Shown piece by piece: positions 50,066 to 58,575 of a stretch of DNA of 64,000 bases; position 1 is the stretch's first letter, and each line of letters begins with the position of its first letter. The notes beneath the pieces were generated by a model. The model worked only from the letters and a program-made list of their open reading frames with translations. It had not been told where the DNA came from and made no database searches. The stretch lies in the NCBI RefSeq assembly GCF_910584445.1, contig NZ_CAJUBO010000009.1, forward strand, positions 38,199-102,198. Reading direction: 5' to 3'. Origin of the DNA: an uncultured Desulfovibrio sp. (GTDB lineage Bacteria > Desulfobacterota > Desulfovibrionia > Desulfovibrionales > Desulfovibrionaceae). The position numbers and the translations under genes were made by a program.

Positions 50066-51628
50066 ATGCACAGTTTCGAGTATCGACAGGCCGTCGCCCT
50101 GGACGCCCTCCCCGTGCTGGATGCCGCCGGTCTTTGCGGCCACATCCTCGATGCCGTCAGCAGCGGCTGGCGGGTCCTTGCGCTGTTTGCCCTGCCAGAG
50201 CCGGGCCGTGCCGCGACAGCGGCTGGCGAATGCGGCGGACCCGAGCGGCGCCCCGGGGCGGGCCTGTGCTGCGTGCTCGCCCATGATGCGGAGCGGCGCC
50301 TGGCGGCCGCCCGTACCGCGCCCCTGGCCGCCTTCCCGTCGCTGGCGGAGGCGTGCCCGCAGGTGCAGCTTTTCGAGCGCGAGATCTGTGAGGAATGGGG
50401 CATCCTCCCCGAAGGACACCCCTGGCTCAAGCCTGTGCGTCGTTCCCCGGATGCGCCGGGCGGCGCGGCGCGCGAATTTTATCGCGTGGACGGCGGCGAG
50501 GTGCATGAAGTGGCCGTCGGCCCGGTGCATGCGGGCATCATCGAGCCTGGGCATTTCCGCTTCCAGTGCTACGGCGAGAACGTGCTGCACCTGGAGATCG
50601 CGCTCGGCTACCAGCATCGCGGTCTGGAGCGGCTGCTGCGCGCCCGCGCCGGGGGGGACCCCCGCGCCGCCCTGCGGCTTGCGGAATGCGCGGCGGGAGA
50701 CTCCAGCGTGGCCCACGCCACGGCCCTGTGCGTGCTCAGGGAGCGGCTGCTCGGCCTGGAGGAGCTGGACCCCCGTACCCAGCGGCTGCGCCGCGTGGGG
50801 CTGGAACTGGAGCGGCTTGCCAATCATTGCGGAGACCTGGGAGCCATTGCCGGAGACACGGGCTTTCTGCCGACCTCGTCCTGGAACGGGCGTATCCGCG
50901 GTGATTTCCTCAATCTCACGGCGGCGCTCTGCGGCAACCGCTTCGGGCGCGGCCTTCTGCTGCCCGGCGGCGTGGCCTGGGGGCTTTCCCCGGAGGAATG
51001 CGCGGATATTCTGGCGCGGCTGACAGCCGCGGGCAGGGATGCCGCCGGTTCCGCGGAGGTCATGTTCGGCGCGGCCAGCGTGGGGCAGCGCATGAGGGGG
51101 ACGGGCGCGCTCAGCGCGGAAACGGCCTGCGCGCTCGGCCTGGTGGGCGTTGCCGCGCGGGCCTGCGGCCTTGAGCGCGATGCGCGTTTCCATGCGCCGC
51201 TTTCGGAACTTCCCCTTGCGGGGGCGGACGCGCCCAGGACGGGGCGCAGCGGCGACGTGTTCGCCCGCGCGCTGGTGCGCCGTGCCGAAATGGCGGATTC
51301 GCTCGCCCTTGTGGCTGATGACCTCGGCTGGCTGGCGGAACATCCCGAAAGCGTGGCGGAGCGTGAAGCCGCGCTGGCGCGGACCATGGCCGCCAGCGGC
51401 CCGCTGCCGGGCAGGCGCCTGGCCGTGGCCCAGGTGGAAGGCTGGCGGGGCGAGATCTGCCATGTGGGCGTCACCGGCCCGGACGGGGAATTTCTGGCCC
51501 TGAAGCTGGTGGATCCCTCGTTCCGCAACTGGGCGGGGCTTGCCCTCGCCATGCGCGGCGGCCAGATCTCGGATTTTCCGCTCTGCAACAAGAGCTTCGA
51601 TCTTTCCTATTGCGGCCATGATCTGTGA
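50066..51628 (+). CDS. Ehr complex large subunit, NuoCD-like, without NiFe-binding cysteines
   Basis: 520-aa fusion of a NuoC-like domain (about 1-130) and a NuoD/hydrogenase large-subunit domain (about 145-520), as in HyfG/HycE. The two metal-binding motifs are lost: RxCxxCxxxH is replaced by ECAAGDSSVAH, with Ala210 and Ser213 at the cysteine positions. The C-terminal DPCxxC motif is replaced by NKSFDLSYCGHDL. It therefore cannot hold a NiFe centre. This is the defining feature of energy-converting hydrogenase-related (Ehr) complexes. A quinone or other small-molecule site is the likely replacement, but this is inference. Confidence 0.92.
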   Translation: MHSFEYRQAVALDALPVLDAAGLCGHILDAVSSGWRVLALFALPEPGRAATAAGECGGPERRPGAGLCCVLAHDAERRLAAARTAPLAAFPSLAEACPQVQLFEREICEEWGILPEGHPWLKPVRRSPDAPGGAAREFYRVDGGEVHEVAVGPVHAGIIEPGHFRFQCYGENVLHLEIALGYQHRGLERLLRARAGGDPRAALRLAECAAGDSSVAHATALCVLRERLLGLEELDPRTQRLRRVGLELERLANHCGDLGAIAGDTGFLPTSSWNGRIRGDFLNLTAALCGNRFGRGLLLPGGVAWGLSPEECADILARLTAAGRDAAGSAEVMFGAASVGQRMRGTGALSAETACALGLVGVAARACGLERDARFHAPLSELPLAGADAPRTGRSGDVFARALVRRAEMADSLALVADDLGWLAEHPESVAEREAALARTMAASGPLPGRRLAVAQVEGWRGEICHVGVTGPDGEFLALKLVDPSFRNWAGLALAMRGGQISDFPLCNKSFDLSYCGHDL

Positions 51629-51637
51629 GGCTTGCCC

Positions 51638-52483
51638 ATGTTCCGCATCGTCGCCGAACGCCTGAAACAACGGTACCGTACCCTGGACTGGCCCCGGAAG
51701 GAGCCGGCGCTCTCGCCGCGCTATCGCGGACGGCCCCTGCTCGCGGATGCCGACTGCGGCTCGTGCCGCGCCTGTTATGCGGCCTGTCCGGCAGGAGCGC
51801 TCCTGCCGCGTCCCGAAGCGCCGGGGCGAACGCCTGTTCTGGATATGGGCCGCTGCATCTTCTGTGGCGCGTGTCAGGACGTGTGCCCTGCGGGCGCCAT
51901 TCGCTTCAGCCGGGACTACCGCGTGGCGGCGGCCTCGCGCGGGGCGCTGCTGGTGCGGCCGGAAGCGGCGCTCCCCGGGGCGAAGGATGCGGAGCGGACA
52001 TGCGCGGACGCGGCGGCGGTCATCGGCAGCCGTTTCCGGCTGTTCCGGCGTTCGCTCAAGCTCCGGCAGGTGAGCGCCGGCGGCTGCAACGCCTGCGAGG
52101 CGGACAGCAATGTGCTGGGGACGCTGGTCTATGACCTCGGACGGTTCGGCATCGAGTTCACGGCCTCGCCGCGTCATGCCGACGGCCTGCTCGTCACCGG
52201 CCCGGTGACGCGCAACATGCGCGCGGCCCTGCTCGACACCTGGGCCGCCGTGCCCCGGCCGCGCGTGCTGGTGGCCGTGGGGGCGTGCGCCATTTCAGGC
52301 GGTCTTTTCCGCGAGTCCGCGGACTGCCTGGGCGGCCTGGGCGGCGCATCGGGGGAAAACGCCGCCGGACTCACAACGGCGGGGCTGACGCCGGATATCT
52401 ATGTGCCCGGCTGTCCGCCCAATCCCTGGAGCATCCTCGCCGGGCTGCTGGCCCTGCGCGGGCAGGGCGCCGGCAGCCGCTAG
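51638..52483 (+). CDS. Ehr complex fused ferredoxin (HyfH-like) / NuoB-like (HyfI-like) subunit
   Basis: 281-aa single chain joining two parts that are separate genes in Hyf and Hyc. Residues about 35-90 hold two [4Fe-4S] motifs (CGSCRACYAACP and CIFCGACQDVCP). From about 140 on there is a NuoB-like domain with all four cluster ligands (GGCNACEAD; VGACAISGG; PGCPPNPWS). Electron transfer to the (metal-free) large-subunit cavity should therefore still be possible. The ATG at 51638 follows a GTGAGG site. Its stop overlaps the convergent osmC stop by 4 nt. Confidence 0.9.
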   Translation: MFRIVAERLKQRYRTLDWPRKEPALSPRYRGRPLLADADCGSCRACYAACPAGALLPRPEAPGRTPVLDMGRCIFCGACQDVCPAGAIRFSRDYRVAAASRGALLVRPEAALPGAKDAERTCADAAAVIGSRFRLFRRSLKLRQVSAGGCNACEADSNVLGTLVYDLGRFGIEFTASPRHADGLLVTGPVTRNMRAALLDTWAAVPRPRVLVAVGACAISGGLFRESADCLGGLGGASGENAAGLTTAGLTPDIYVPGCPPNPWSILAGLLALRGQGAGSR

Positions 52484-52890
52484 CGTGCCCATCTGAAGGT
52501 GACGACCTGCTCCACATCGGGGTGCAGGCTGAGGCAGACCGGGCAGGTTTGCGCGGCGCGTTCGATGAGGAGTTTCTGGGTGTCGGCGTAATCGCGGTCG
52601 GGCATGGTGAAAACCACTTCGAGCCTGCCGATGCGGCGCGGGTCGGCGCTCATGATCTTGGTGACCTCGATGGTCGTGCCCGTCACGTCCACATCGTGCG
52701 CCCTGGCGCAGATGCCGATGATGGTCATGGCGCAGGAAGCGAGGGCCGTGGCGCAGAGATCCGTGGGGGAGAAGGATGCGCCCTTGCCCTGATTGTCCAC
52801 CGGCGCGTCGGTGACCAGCCGGGTGCCGCTGGCGGTATGGACGCATTCGGTACGCAGATCTCCAAGATACTTCGCGGTGACGGTGGGCAT
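52480..52890 (-). CDS. OsmC family peroxiredoxin-like protein
   Basis: 136-aa OsmC/Ohr-type thiol peroxidase. The two catalytic cysteines are in ATALASCAMTI and TCPVCLSLHP. It reduces organic hydroperoxides in its family. It converges tail to tail with the Ehr operon, sharing stop-codon bases, with no terminator between them. Confidence 0.9.
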   Translation of the reverse strand: MPTVTAKYLGDLRTECVHTASGTRLVTDAPVDNQGKGASFSPTDLCATALASCAMTIIGICARAHDVDVTGTTIEVTKIMSADPRRIGRLEVVFTMPDRDYADTQKLLIERAAQTCPVCLSLHPDVEQVVTFRWAR

Positions 52891-52967
52891 TGCATCCTCC
52901 TTTGGATACGGGTTGCGGTGTGGTGCGAACGGCGCCGGGAACCGGACCCGGGCATTGCGAAACCGTT

Positions 52968-54206
52968 CTATGACGCCAGCGCTTCCGGGACGACGGCGAA
53001 GACCGCCGGAGCGCCGGGCGCCAGCGTGCCCGCCCCGCGCGGGAAACCCAGGGCCGCCGCGCCGTTGACCGTGAGCAGCCGCAACAGCGCGCGGGGGGGC
53101 AGGTCAAGATGCTCGCGCAGCCAGACGGCTTCGTTGCGTACGTCCAGATCTTCGTTGGAGGTCAGGCCGTCCGTGCCCAGGCAGAGCAGGACGCCGCTTT
53201 CCAGCAGGGCGCGCACCGGCGCCACGCCCACGGCAAGGTTCCGGTTGGAGCGCGGGCACAGGCAGAGCGCCGCGCCGCTCGCCGCCAGGGTGCCGATCTC
53301 CTCTTCCTCGAGCTGGACGCCATGTACGGCCAGCACGCCCGGCCCGAGCAGCCCCAGGGCCGAGGCAAAGGCCAGCGGGCGCAACCGGGGCGGCTGCCAG
53401 TCCGCCGGCAGCACGCTGCCCTCGTAGCAGGCGCGCAGGGCGCCCGCGCCCGTGGCGAGCAGTTCCGTTTCCTCCGGCGATTCCGCCAGATGGAAGCTGA
53501 AGACGCGTCCCGTCCCGGCGCACCATTCCCGCGCCGCGCGCAGGATGTCCGGCGCTGTGGAGTAGAGGGCGTGGCCGCAGGGCGCGCATTCGTTTTCCAG
53601 ACGCCTGTCCGCCGAGATCTCGGCGCGGCAGCGGGGCGGCCACGGGCCTTCCGCGTCGATGAGCGGCGGCGCGAAGCCGAACCATTCGCAAAAATGCCGT
53701 GCTTCCAGCCCGGCGGCGGTGCAGGCTTCGCGCACCCGGGAGAGCGCGCCGGGGCTGGAGCCGCCCACATCCCCCATCCAGTGCGTGCCGTCAGCGGCAA
53801 GGGCGGCGCAGGCGCGCGCCGCGGCCCGGTGCCGTCGCGCCGGCTCTTCGCCGTCCCGCGCCGGGGCGATGAGCTGCGGAACAAGACTGTCCAGCCATGC
53901 CGCGAAACCGTGCCCCCAGCGGGTGCGCCCGGCGAGCCAGGAAAGTTGCAGGTGCGTGTGCGCGTTCGCGCAGGCGGGCATGAGGCAGACATCGCCCATA
54001 TCCCGCACGCGCGTTCCGGCGGGCAGGCGCGCGTTCTTCCAGGGCCGCACCTCTTCCACCCGGCCCGCGCGCGTGAGGATGAGCGCGTCATCCAGGCGGG
54101 CGAGCGGCGCCAGGAGCGCCGCGCCCCGCGCCGGGCCTTCCCCCGCGAGGGGAACGAGGCTCCGCGCCCTGAAGGCGAGGGGAGGGCTGGACCCCGCGCG
54201 GTCCAT
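52968..54206 (-). CDS. Amidohydrolase (chlorohydrolase/deaminase type), possible aminofutalosine deaminase
   Basis: 412-aa TIM-barrel amidohydrolase. Metal-site blocks in order: NAHTHLQLS (HxH), HALYSTAPD, FHLAESPEE, VHGVQLEEEE and LGTDGLTSNED. This group contains adenosine/S-adenosylhomocysteine deaminases, guanine deaminase and the 6-amino-6-deoxyfutalosine deaminase of the futalosine menaquinone pathway, which Desulfovibrio is thought to use. The last is a fair guess but is not shown by motifs. It follows the YitT-like gene by 3 nt on the same strand. Confidence 0.82.
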   Translation of the reverse strand: MDRAGSSPPLAFRARSLVPLAGEGPARGAALLAPLARLDDALILTRAGRVEEVRPWKNARLPAGTRVRDMGDVCLMPACANAHTHLQLSWLAGRTRWGHGFAAWLDSLVPQLIAPARDGEEPARRHRAAARACAALAADGTHWMGDVGGSSPGALSRVREACTAAGLEARHFCEWFGFAPPLIDAEGPWPPRCRAEISADRRLENECAPCGHALYSTAPDILRAAREWCAGTGRVFSFHLAESPEETELLATGAGALRACYEGSVLPADWQPPRLRPLAFASALGLLGPGVLAVHGVQLEEEEIGTLAASGAALCLCPRSNRNLAVGVAPVRALLESGVLLCLGTDGLTSNEDLDVRNEAVWLREHLDLPPRALLRLLTVNGAAALGFPRGAGTLAPGAPAVFAVVPEALAS

Positions 54207-54209
54207 GGC

Positions 54210-55073
54210 CTAGCGTCCCCCGCGCGCGAACTGGCCGCCCGAGACGTAGAAGGTGTTCTCGACGATGAAGAGCGCGTGCGGGTCAATGGTATAGACGAGA
54301 TTCTCCAGCCGCTTGAGCGCCACATTGTTGGTGACGGTGAGCAGGATCTCCCTGTCTGTGCCGGAATAGGCGCCCTTGGCGCGGATCATGGTGGCGCCGT
54401 AGCGTTCGCTTGCCAGGATGGCCTCGCCGATCTCCTCGCCCCGGCTGGAAATGACGAGGACGAGCTTGCGGCGGTTGAACATGCCGAGCACGTATTCCAG
54501 GGTCTGCGAGGCCACGAACATCATCAGGATGGAGGCCACGATGAGGTCCGCGGGCAGACGGAAGGCCCCGATGAGAAAAAGGGTGGCATTGAAGAGAAAG
54601 TTGAACTGCCCGATGGGGATGTTCCAGCGCTCCTTGAGCAGGATGGCGAAGACATCCGTCCCGCCGCTGCTGCCGAGGGTGCGGAGCATGATGCCCGAGG
54701 CCGCGCCGTTGAGCACCCCGCCCACGAGCGCCGCATATACGTCATTGGTAAAGGACAGCTCGAACTGGAGGAACTGCCCGAAAACGTTCATGGCGACGGT
54801 GCCGTAGAAGGTGTAGAGCAGAAAACGCCGCCCCAGCAGGAACCAGCCGATGACATAGATGGGCAGGCACAGGGCGAGATACCAGACGAGCGGCGGCAGG
54901 CCATGCGCCCAGTAGGTGAGCAGCAGCGCCACCCCCATGACGCCGCCCGCGAGGAAGTTGTGCGGCGCGGCCACGCCCTGCACGCAGACTGTCATGAGAA
55001 AGGCGCCGACCGTCAGCCAGAGGAGGTTCCACCAGACGGATTCGGTCCGTTTGCGGTTATAGGTGGTGAGCAT
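54210..55073 (-). CDS. YitT/DUF2179 family membrane protein
   Basis: 287-aa YitT-family protein: five or six membrane segments (about residues 14-180) followed by a cytoplasmic DUF2179 ferredoxin-like domain (about 195-285, YGATMIRAKGAYSGTDREILLTV). GGTDVFAILL and the N-terminal helix with ... FLAGGVMGVALLL are typical. Transport function unknown. It is 15 nt from the TSUP gene, on the same strand. Confidence 0.88.
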   Translation of the reverse strand: MLTTYNRKRTESVWWNLLWLTVGAFLMTVCVQGVAAPHNFLAGGVMGVALLLTYWAHGLPPLVWYLALCLPIYVIGWFLLGRRFLLYTFYGTVAMNVFGQFLQFELSFTNDVYAALVGGVLNGAASGIMLRTLGSSGGTDVFAILLKERWNIPIGQFNFLFNATLFLIGAFRLPADLIVASILMMFVASQTLEYVLGMFNRRKLVLVISSRGEEIGEAILASERYGATMIRAKGAYSGTDREILLTVTNNVALKRLENLVYTIDPHALFIVENTFYVSGGQFARGGR

Positions 55074-55088
55074 GGCGGCGCGGGGCTG

Positions 55089-55886
55089 CTACAGGAGATT
55101 CCAGAGCATTTTCAGGCCCACGAAAATGAGAAAGAACGCGAAGGCGCGCTTGAGCCTGGTCGTGGGCAGGGAGTGGGAGAGGCGCACGCCCAGCGGCGCG
55201 GTGAGGCAACTGGCCGCGGCGATGCCGAAAAGCGCCCAGAGGTGGACAAAGCCGAGCGTTCCGGGGGGCAGGCCGGGGCGGTCCCAGCCGCCGACGATAT
55301 AGCCCAGGGTGCCGGCCACGGCGATGGGAAAGCCGATGGCCGCCGAGGTGCCCACGGCGGTGTGGATGGGCACATTGCAGTACGTCATGAACGGCACGGA
55401 GAGCGACCCGCCGCCGATACCCACAAAGCTGGAGATCAGGCCGATGAAGCCGCCCATGCCCGCCGTGCCGAGGAACCCGGGCATGTTGCGGGTGGCCGGG
55501 GGCCGGTAGTTGGAGAGCATCTGCGCGGAAATGGCAAAAAGAAAGCAGATGAAAAAGACCTTGAGGAACATGGTGGGCATGTGCGTGGCGAGCAGGCCGC
55601 CGAAGAAGGTGCCGAGCAGGATGCCGGGCACGATATGGCGGAAGATGTCCCATCTGACGGCCCCGCGCGCATGGTGCGCCCGCGCGCTGGAAATGGAGGT
55701 GAACATGATGCTGGCGAGGGACGTGCCGAGCGCAAGCTGCTGCACATACTGGGGCGGCACCCCCTGGGCGGGAAAGATGGTCACGAGGATGGGCACGATG
55801 ACCGCGCCGCCGCCCACGCCGAGCAGGCCGGCGATCACGCCGACCACGGCGCCGCAGCAGAGGTAGATGACAAGTGACAGAAGCAT
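55089..55886 (-). CDS. TSUP family (TauE/SafE) transporter
   Basis: 265-aa TauE/SafE-type permease with about eight membrane segments in two inverted halves, each carrying a glycine-rich loop (AGLLGVGGGAVIVPIL and SSFVGIGGGSLSVPF). Members export or import sulfite, sulfoacetate, thiosulfate or other small anions, which suits a sulfate reducer, but the substrate is not visible. The ATG at 55886 has a GGGAGG site. Confidence 0.9.
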   Translation of the reverse strand: MLLSLVIYLCCGAVVGVIAGLLGVGGGAVIVPILVTIFPAQGVPPQYVQQLALGTSLASIMFTSISSARAHHARGAVRWDIFRHIVPGILLGTFFGGLLATHMPTMFLKVFFICFLFAISAQMLSNYRPPATRNMPGFLGTAGMGGFIGLISSFVGIGGGSLSVPFMTYCNVPIHTAVGTSAAIGFPIAVAGTLGYIVGGWDRPGLPPGTLGFVHLWALFGIAAASCLTAPLGVRLSHSLPTTRLKRAFAFFLIFVGLKMLWNLL

Positions 55887-56129
55887 GGCGTCCCTCCCGG
55901 GCAGGATGGATCGCCGTCCGTCTTCGCCGGCGGCATGCCGCCCGCGGCGCGGACGCGCCTTTCCGGGCGGCGCGCTGCGTCGGCCCGGAGCGTTGGCGGC
56001 GGCTCCCTGCCCCAAGTATGATGCGTTCCCGATGGCCGTCGGCCGGTATGGTCCAAAGGCGCGGGCACGCCCACGGTAGTCAAAGCCCCTGGCGGCGTCA
56101 ACCGCTTCCGGAACGGGGAGGATTTTTTC

Positions 56130-56158
56130 TTTACAACGCCATGTGCGGCGCCTAGACT
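56130..56158 (+). promoter_or_regulatory. Sigma70-type promoter for pyrB-pyrC
   Basis: TTTACA (-35) and TAGACT (-10) are separated by exactly 17 nt. The expected transcript start is about 56165, giving a leader of about 170 nt before pyrB that contains an intrinsic terminator. Confidence 0.6.
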
Positions 56159-56164
56159 TCGGTC

Positions 56165-56341
56165 ATGGATACCATGCCGGATGCTGTTGCCGCCGCGCGG
56201 CGTTTCGCGCGGGCCTGCCGGCCCGTTGTCTCCGCTGTTCCGGCGGCAGTTCCCCCGTTCCGCAGAGCGGGGCTTTTTTTTGCGCCGGCGGGCCGGGGCA
56301 GTTCCACCGCCCGCCAAGGAGGCCCTTCGCGCCATGCCTGA
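56165..56341 (+). CDS. Possible pyrB leader peptide
   Basis: An open frame of 58 codons starts with ATG right at the predicted transcript start and ends 8 nt inside pyrB (TGA at 56339-56341), reading through the terminator (…[12 protein letters not shown]). This copies the layout of the E. coli pyrBI leader, whose peptide also reads through the attenuator just before pyrB. No ribosome binding site is present; translation would have to be leaderless. An alternative frame through the same hairpin reads SGAFFCAGG. It is a hypothesis, not an established gene. Confidence 0.35.
   Translation: MDTMPDAVAAARRFARACRPVVSAVPAAVPPFRRAGLFFAPAGRGSSTARQGGPSRHA
56252..56281 (+). terminator. Attenuator-like terminator in the pyrB leader
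   Basis: CCCCG and CGGGG (56253-56257 / 56268-56272) form a short GC stem with a 10-nt loop and are followed by CTTTTTTTT (eight T), 53 nt before the pyrB ATG. A strong T-run in front of a gene, inside its leader, points to conditional termination. Confidence 0.7.
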
Positions 56342-57290
56342 CGACAATCGCCACCCCTGGCCGCACAAGGATCTGCTCGACGTGACCCAGCTCGAGGCGG
56401 ACGAGGTGTTCCGGCTGCTGGACCTCGCCTCGGGCTTTCAGGAGATCAACCGGCGCCCGGTGAAAAAGGTGCCGACCCTCAAGGGCAAGACCGTGGTGCT
56501 GTTTTTCGCCGAAAACAGCACGCGCACCAAGACCTCCTTCGATATGGCGGCCAAGCGCCTCTCGGCGGACACCTTCGCTCTGGGCACCACCGGCTCGAGC
56601 ATCAACAAGGGAGAAAGCCTCAAGGATACGGGCCTGACGCTTCAGGCCATGAACCCGGATGTCATCGTCATCCGCCATCAGTCGAGCGGCGCGGCCCAAT
56701 ACCTCGCGGACCTGCTCCCCTGCGGGGTGGTGAACGGCGGCGACGGCTGGCATGCCCATCCCACCCAGGCCCTGCTCGACTGTTTCAGCCTGCGCGAGAT
56801 CTGGGGCAACGACTTTGCCGGGCGCGAACTGCTCATCCTGGGCGACATCGCCCACAGCCGCGTGGCGCGTTCCAATCTTCACCTGCTGCGCAAGCTCGGC
56901 GTGCGGGTGCGGCTGTGCGCGCCGCGCACCCTGCTTCCGGCCGGGGTGGACCACTGGCCTGTGGAGGTCTTTTCCGACCTGGACAAGGCCGTGGCCGGGG
57001 TGGATGCCGTCATGTGCCTGCGGCTCCAGCTGGAGCGGCAGCAGGCCGGTCTTTTGCCGGATCTTTCCGAATATTCCCGCCGCTACTGTCTCGATTTCCG
57101 GCATCTTGCCCGGGCGCGGCCCGGGGCGCGGGTCCTCCATCCCGGACCCATGAACCGGGGGCTGGAAATCTCGAGCGCTGTGGCCGACGCGCCGGAATGT
57201 CTGGTGCTCCAACAGGTGGCCGCGGGCGTGGCGACCCGCATGGCCGTGCTCTATCTGCTCGCCACGCGCAATGAGGGAGGCGCCGCATGA
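56334..57290 (+). CDS. pyrB: Aspartate carbamoyltransferase catalytic chain
   Basis: 318-aa ATCase catalytic subunit, the second step of pyrimidine synthesis. The carbamoyl-phosphate motif STRTKTSFD (62-70), HQSSGAA, and [10 protein letters not shown] (HPxQ) are intact. The ATG at 56334 follows AAGGAGG by about 12 nt. No regulatory pyrI gene is adjacent. Its stop overlaps the pyrC ATG (ATGA). Confidence 0.96.
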   Translation: MPDDNRHPWPHKDLLDVTQLEADEVFRLLDLASGFQEINRRPVKKVPTLKGKTVVLFFAENSTRTKTSFDMAAKRLSADTFALGTTGSSINKGESLKDTGLTLQAMNPDVIVIRHQSSGAAQYLADLLPCGVVNGGDGWHAHPTQALLDCFSLREIWGNDFAGRELLILGDIAHSRVARSNLHLLRKLGVRVRLCAPRTLLPAGVDHWPVEVFSDLDKAVAGVDAVMCLRLQLERQQAGLLPDLSEYSRRYCLDFRHLARARPGARVLHPGPMNRGLEISSAVADAPECLVLQQVAAGVATRMAVLYLLATRNEGGAA

Positions 57291-58549
57291 CGCTCTGTAT
57301 CCGCAATGCCCGGCATCTCGACGCGCCCGTGGATCTTCTTGTGGACGACGGCCGCATCGTGACCATGACACCCGCGGGGCGCCAGGCGCCCCCCGATGGC
57401 TGCGAGCTTTTCGAAGCCGGCGGCCTGCGCCTCCTGCCCAGTCTTACGGACGCCCATGTCCATTTGCGCGAGCCGGGCTACGAATACAAGGAAGACATCG
57501 CCTCCGGCCTTGATGCCGCAGCCCATGGCGGTTTCGGGCAGGTCATGTGCATGGCGAATACCCGGCCGGTCAACGACGCGGCGGCGGTGACGCGCTTCAT
57601 GCGCGAGCGGGCGCGCGCGAGCCATCCGCGGGGTCCGCGCCTCTACCCCGTGGCCGCCGCGAGCATGGGGCTGGAGGGTTCCGCCCTCGCACCGCTGGCT
57701 GAACTCCATGAGGCCGGCTGCGTGGCGGTCTCCAACGACGGGCGCCCGCTGGAAAATGCCGAGCTGGTGCGGCGCATCATGGAATATGCGGCGGACCTCG
57801 GCATGGTGTTCATCGACCATTGCGAGGACCCGCACCTGGCCCGTGGCTGGCTGATGCACGAAGGCGATGTCAGCGGCATGCTCGGCGTCAAGGGGCAGCC
57901 GGCGGCGGGCGAAGCCATCCAGGCCGCGCGGGACATCATGCTGGCCGAATATCTTGGCCTGCCGGTGCATATCGCCCATGTTTCCAGCCGTCTCACCGTG
58001 GACATCATCGCCTGGGGCAAGGCGCGCGGCGTCCGCGTCACGGCCGAGACCTGTCCCCACTATCTCCTCCTCGACGAGACAAGCCTCCAGGGGTACGATA
58101 CCCGGGCCAAGGTGAGTCCGCCCCTCAGGACGGCCGATGACCGGGCCGCCCTGCGCGCGGCCGTGGCCTCCGGCCTTGTGGATATCCTGGTGACGGACCA
58201 TGCCCCGCATGCGGCCCATGAAAAGGACGAGACCCTGGATGCCGCCCCCTGCGGCCTCACGGGGCTTGACCTTGCCCTGAGCCTGACCTGGGGGCTGGTG
58301 TGCGAGGGCGCCCTTGGCGAGGCCGATCTGCACCGCCTCTGGAGCCGTCGCCCGGCGGAGATCTTCGGCCTGCCCTGCAATGGCTTCGCGCCCGGTGACC
58401 CGGCGGATTTTTTCCTGTTCGATCCTGACGCGACCTGGACCGTGACGCCGGAGAGCCTGCGCTCGCGCGGCAAGAACACGCCCTTTCTCGGCATGGAGCT
58501 TCAGGGGCGCGTCCGGCACCACTGGCTCGGCGGCATCCCCCTCTTTTGA
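57287..58549 (+). CDS. pyrC: Dihydroorotase
   Basis: 420-aa class I-type dihydroorotase (amidohydrolase), the third step of pyrimidine synthesis. The metal site is intact: HVHLREPG (His57, His59), [15 protein letters not shown] and [12 protein letters not shown]. It overlaps pyrB by 4 nt with a GGGAGG site. No terminator separates it clearly from the kinase gene 26 nt on. Confidence 0.95.
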   Translation: MTLCIRNARHLDAPVDLLVDDGRIVTMTPAGRQAPPDGCELFEAGGLRLLPSLTDAHVHLREPGYEYKEDIASGLDAAAHGGFGQVMCMANTRPVNDAAAVTRFMRERARASHPRGPRLYPVAAASMGLEGSALAPLAELHEAGCVAVSNDGRPLENAELVRRIMEYAADLGMVFIDHCEDPHLARGWLMHEGDVSGMLGVKGQPAAGEAIQAARDIMLAEYLGLPVHIAHVSSRLTVDIIAWGKARGVRVTAETCPHYLLLDETSLQGYDTRAKVSPPLRTADDRAALRAAVASGLVDILVTDHAPHAAHEKDETLDAAPCGLTGLDLALSLTWGLVCEGALGEADLHRLWSRRPAEIFGLPCNGFAPGDPADFFLFDPDATWTVTPESLRSRGKNTPFLGMELQGRVRHHWLGGIPLF

Positions 58550-58575
58550 CGCGCGCGGGTTGGGGACGGCAGATC

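Noticed and set aside
50066..51628. Hydrogenase-4 (Hyf) catalytic subunit
   Set aside because: Both cysteine pairs needed for the NiFe centre are missing, so it was called Ehr-type, not hydrogenase.
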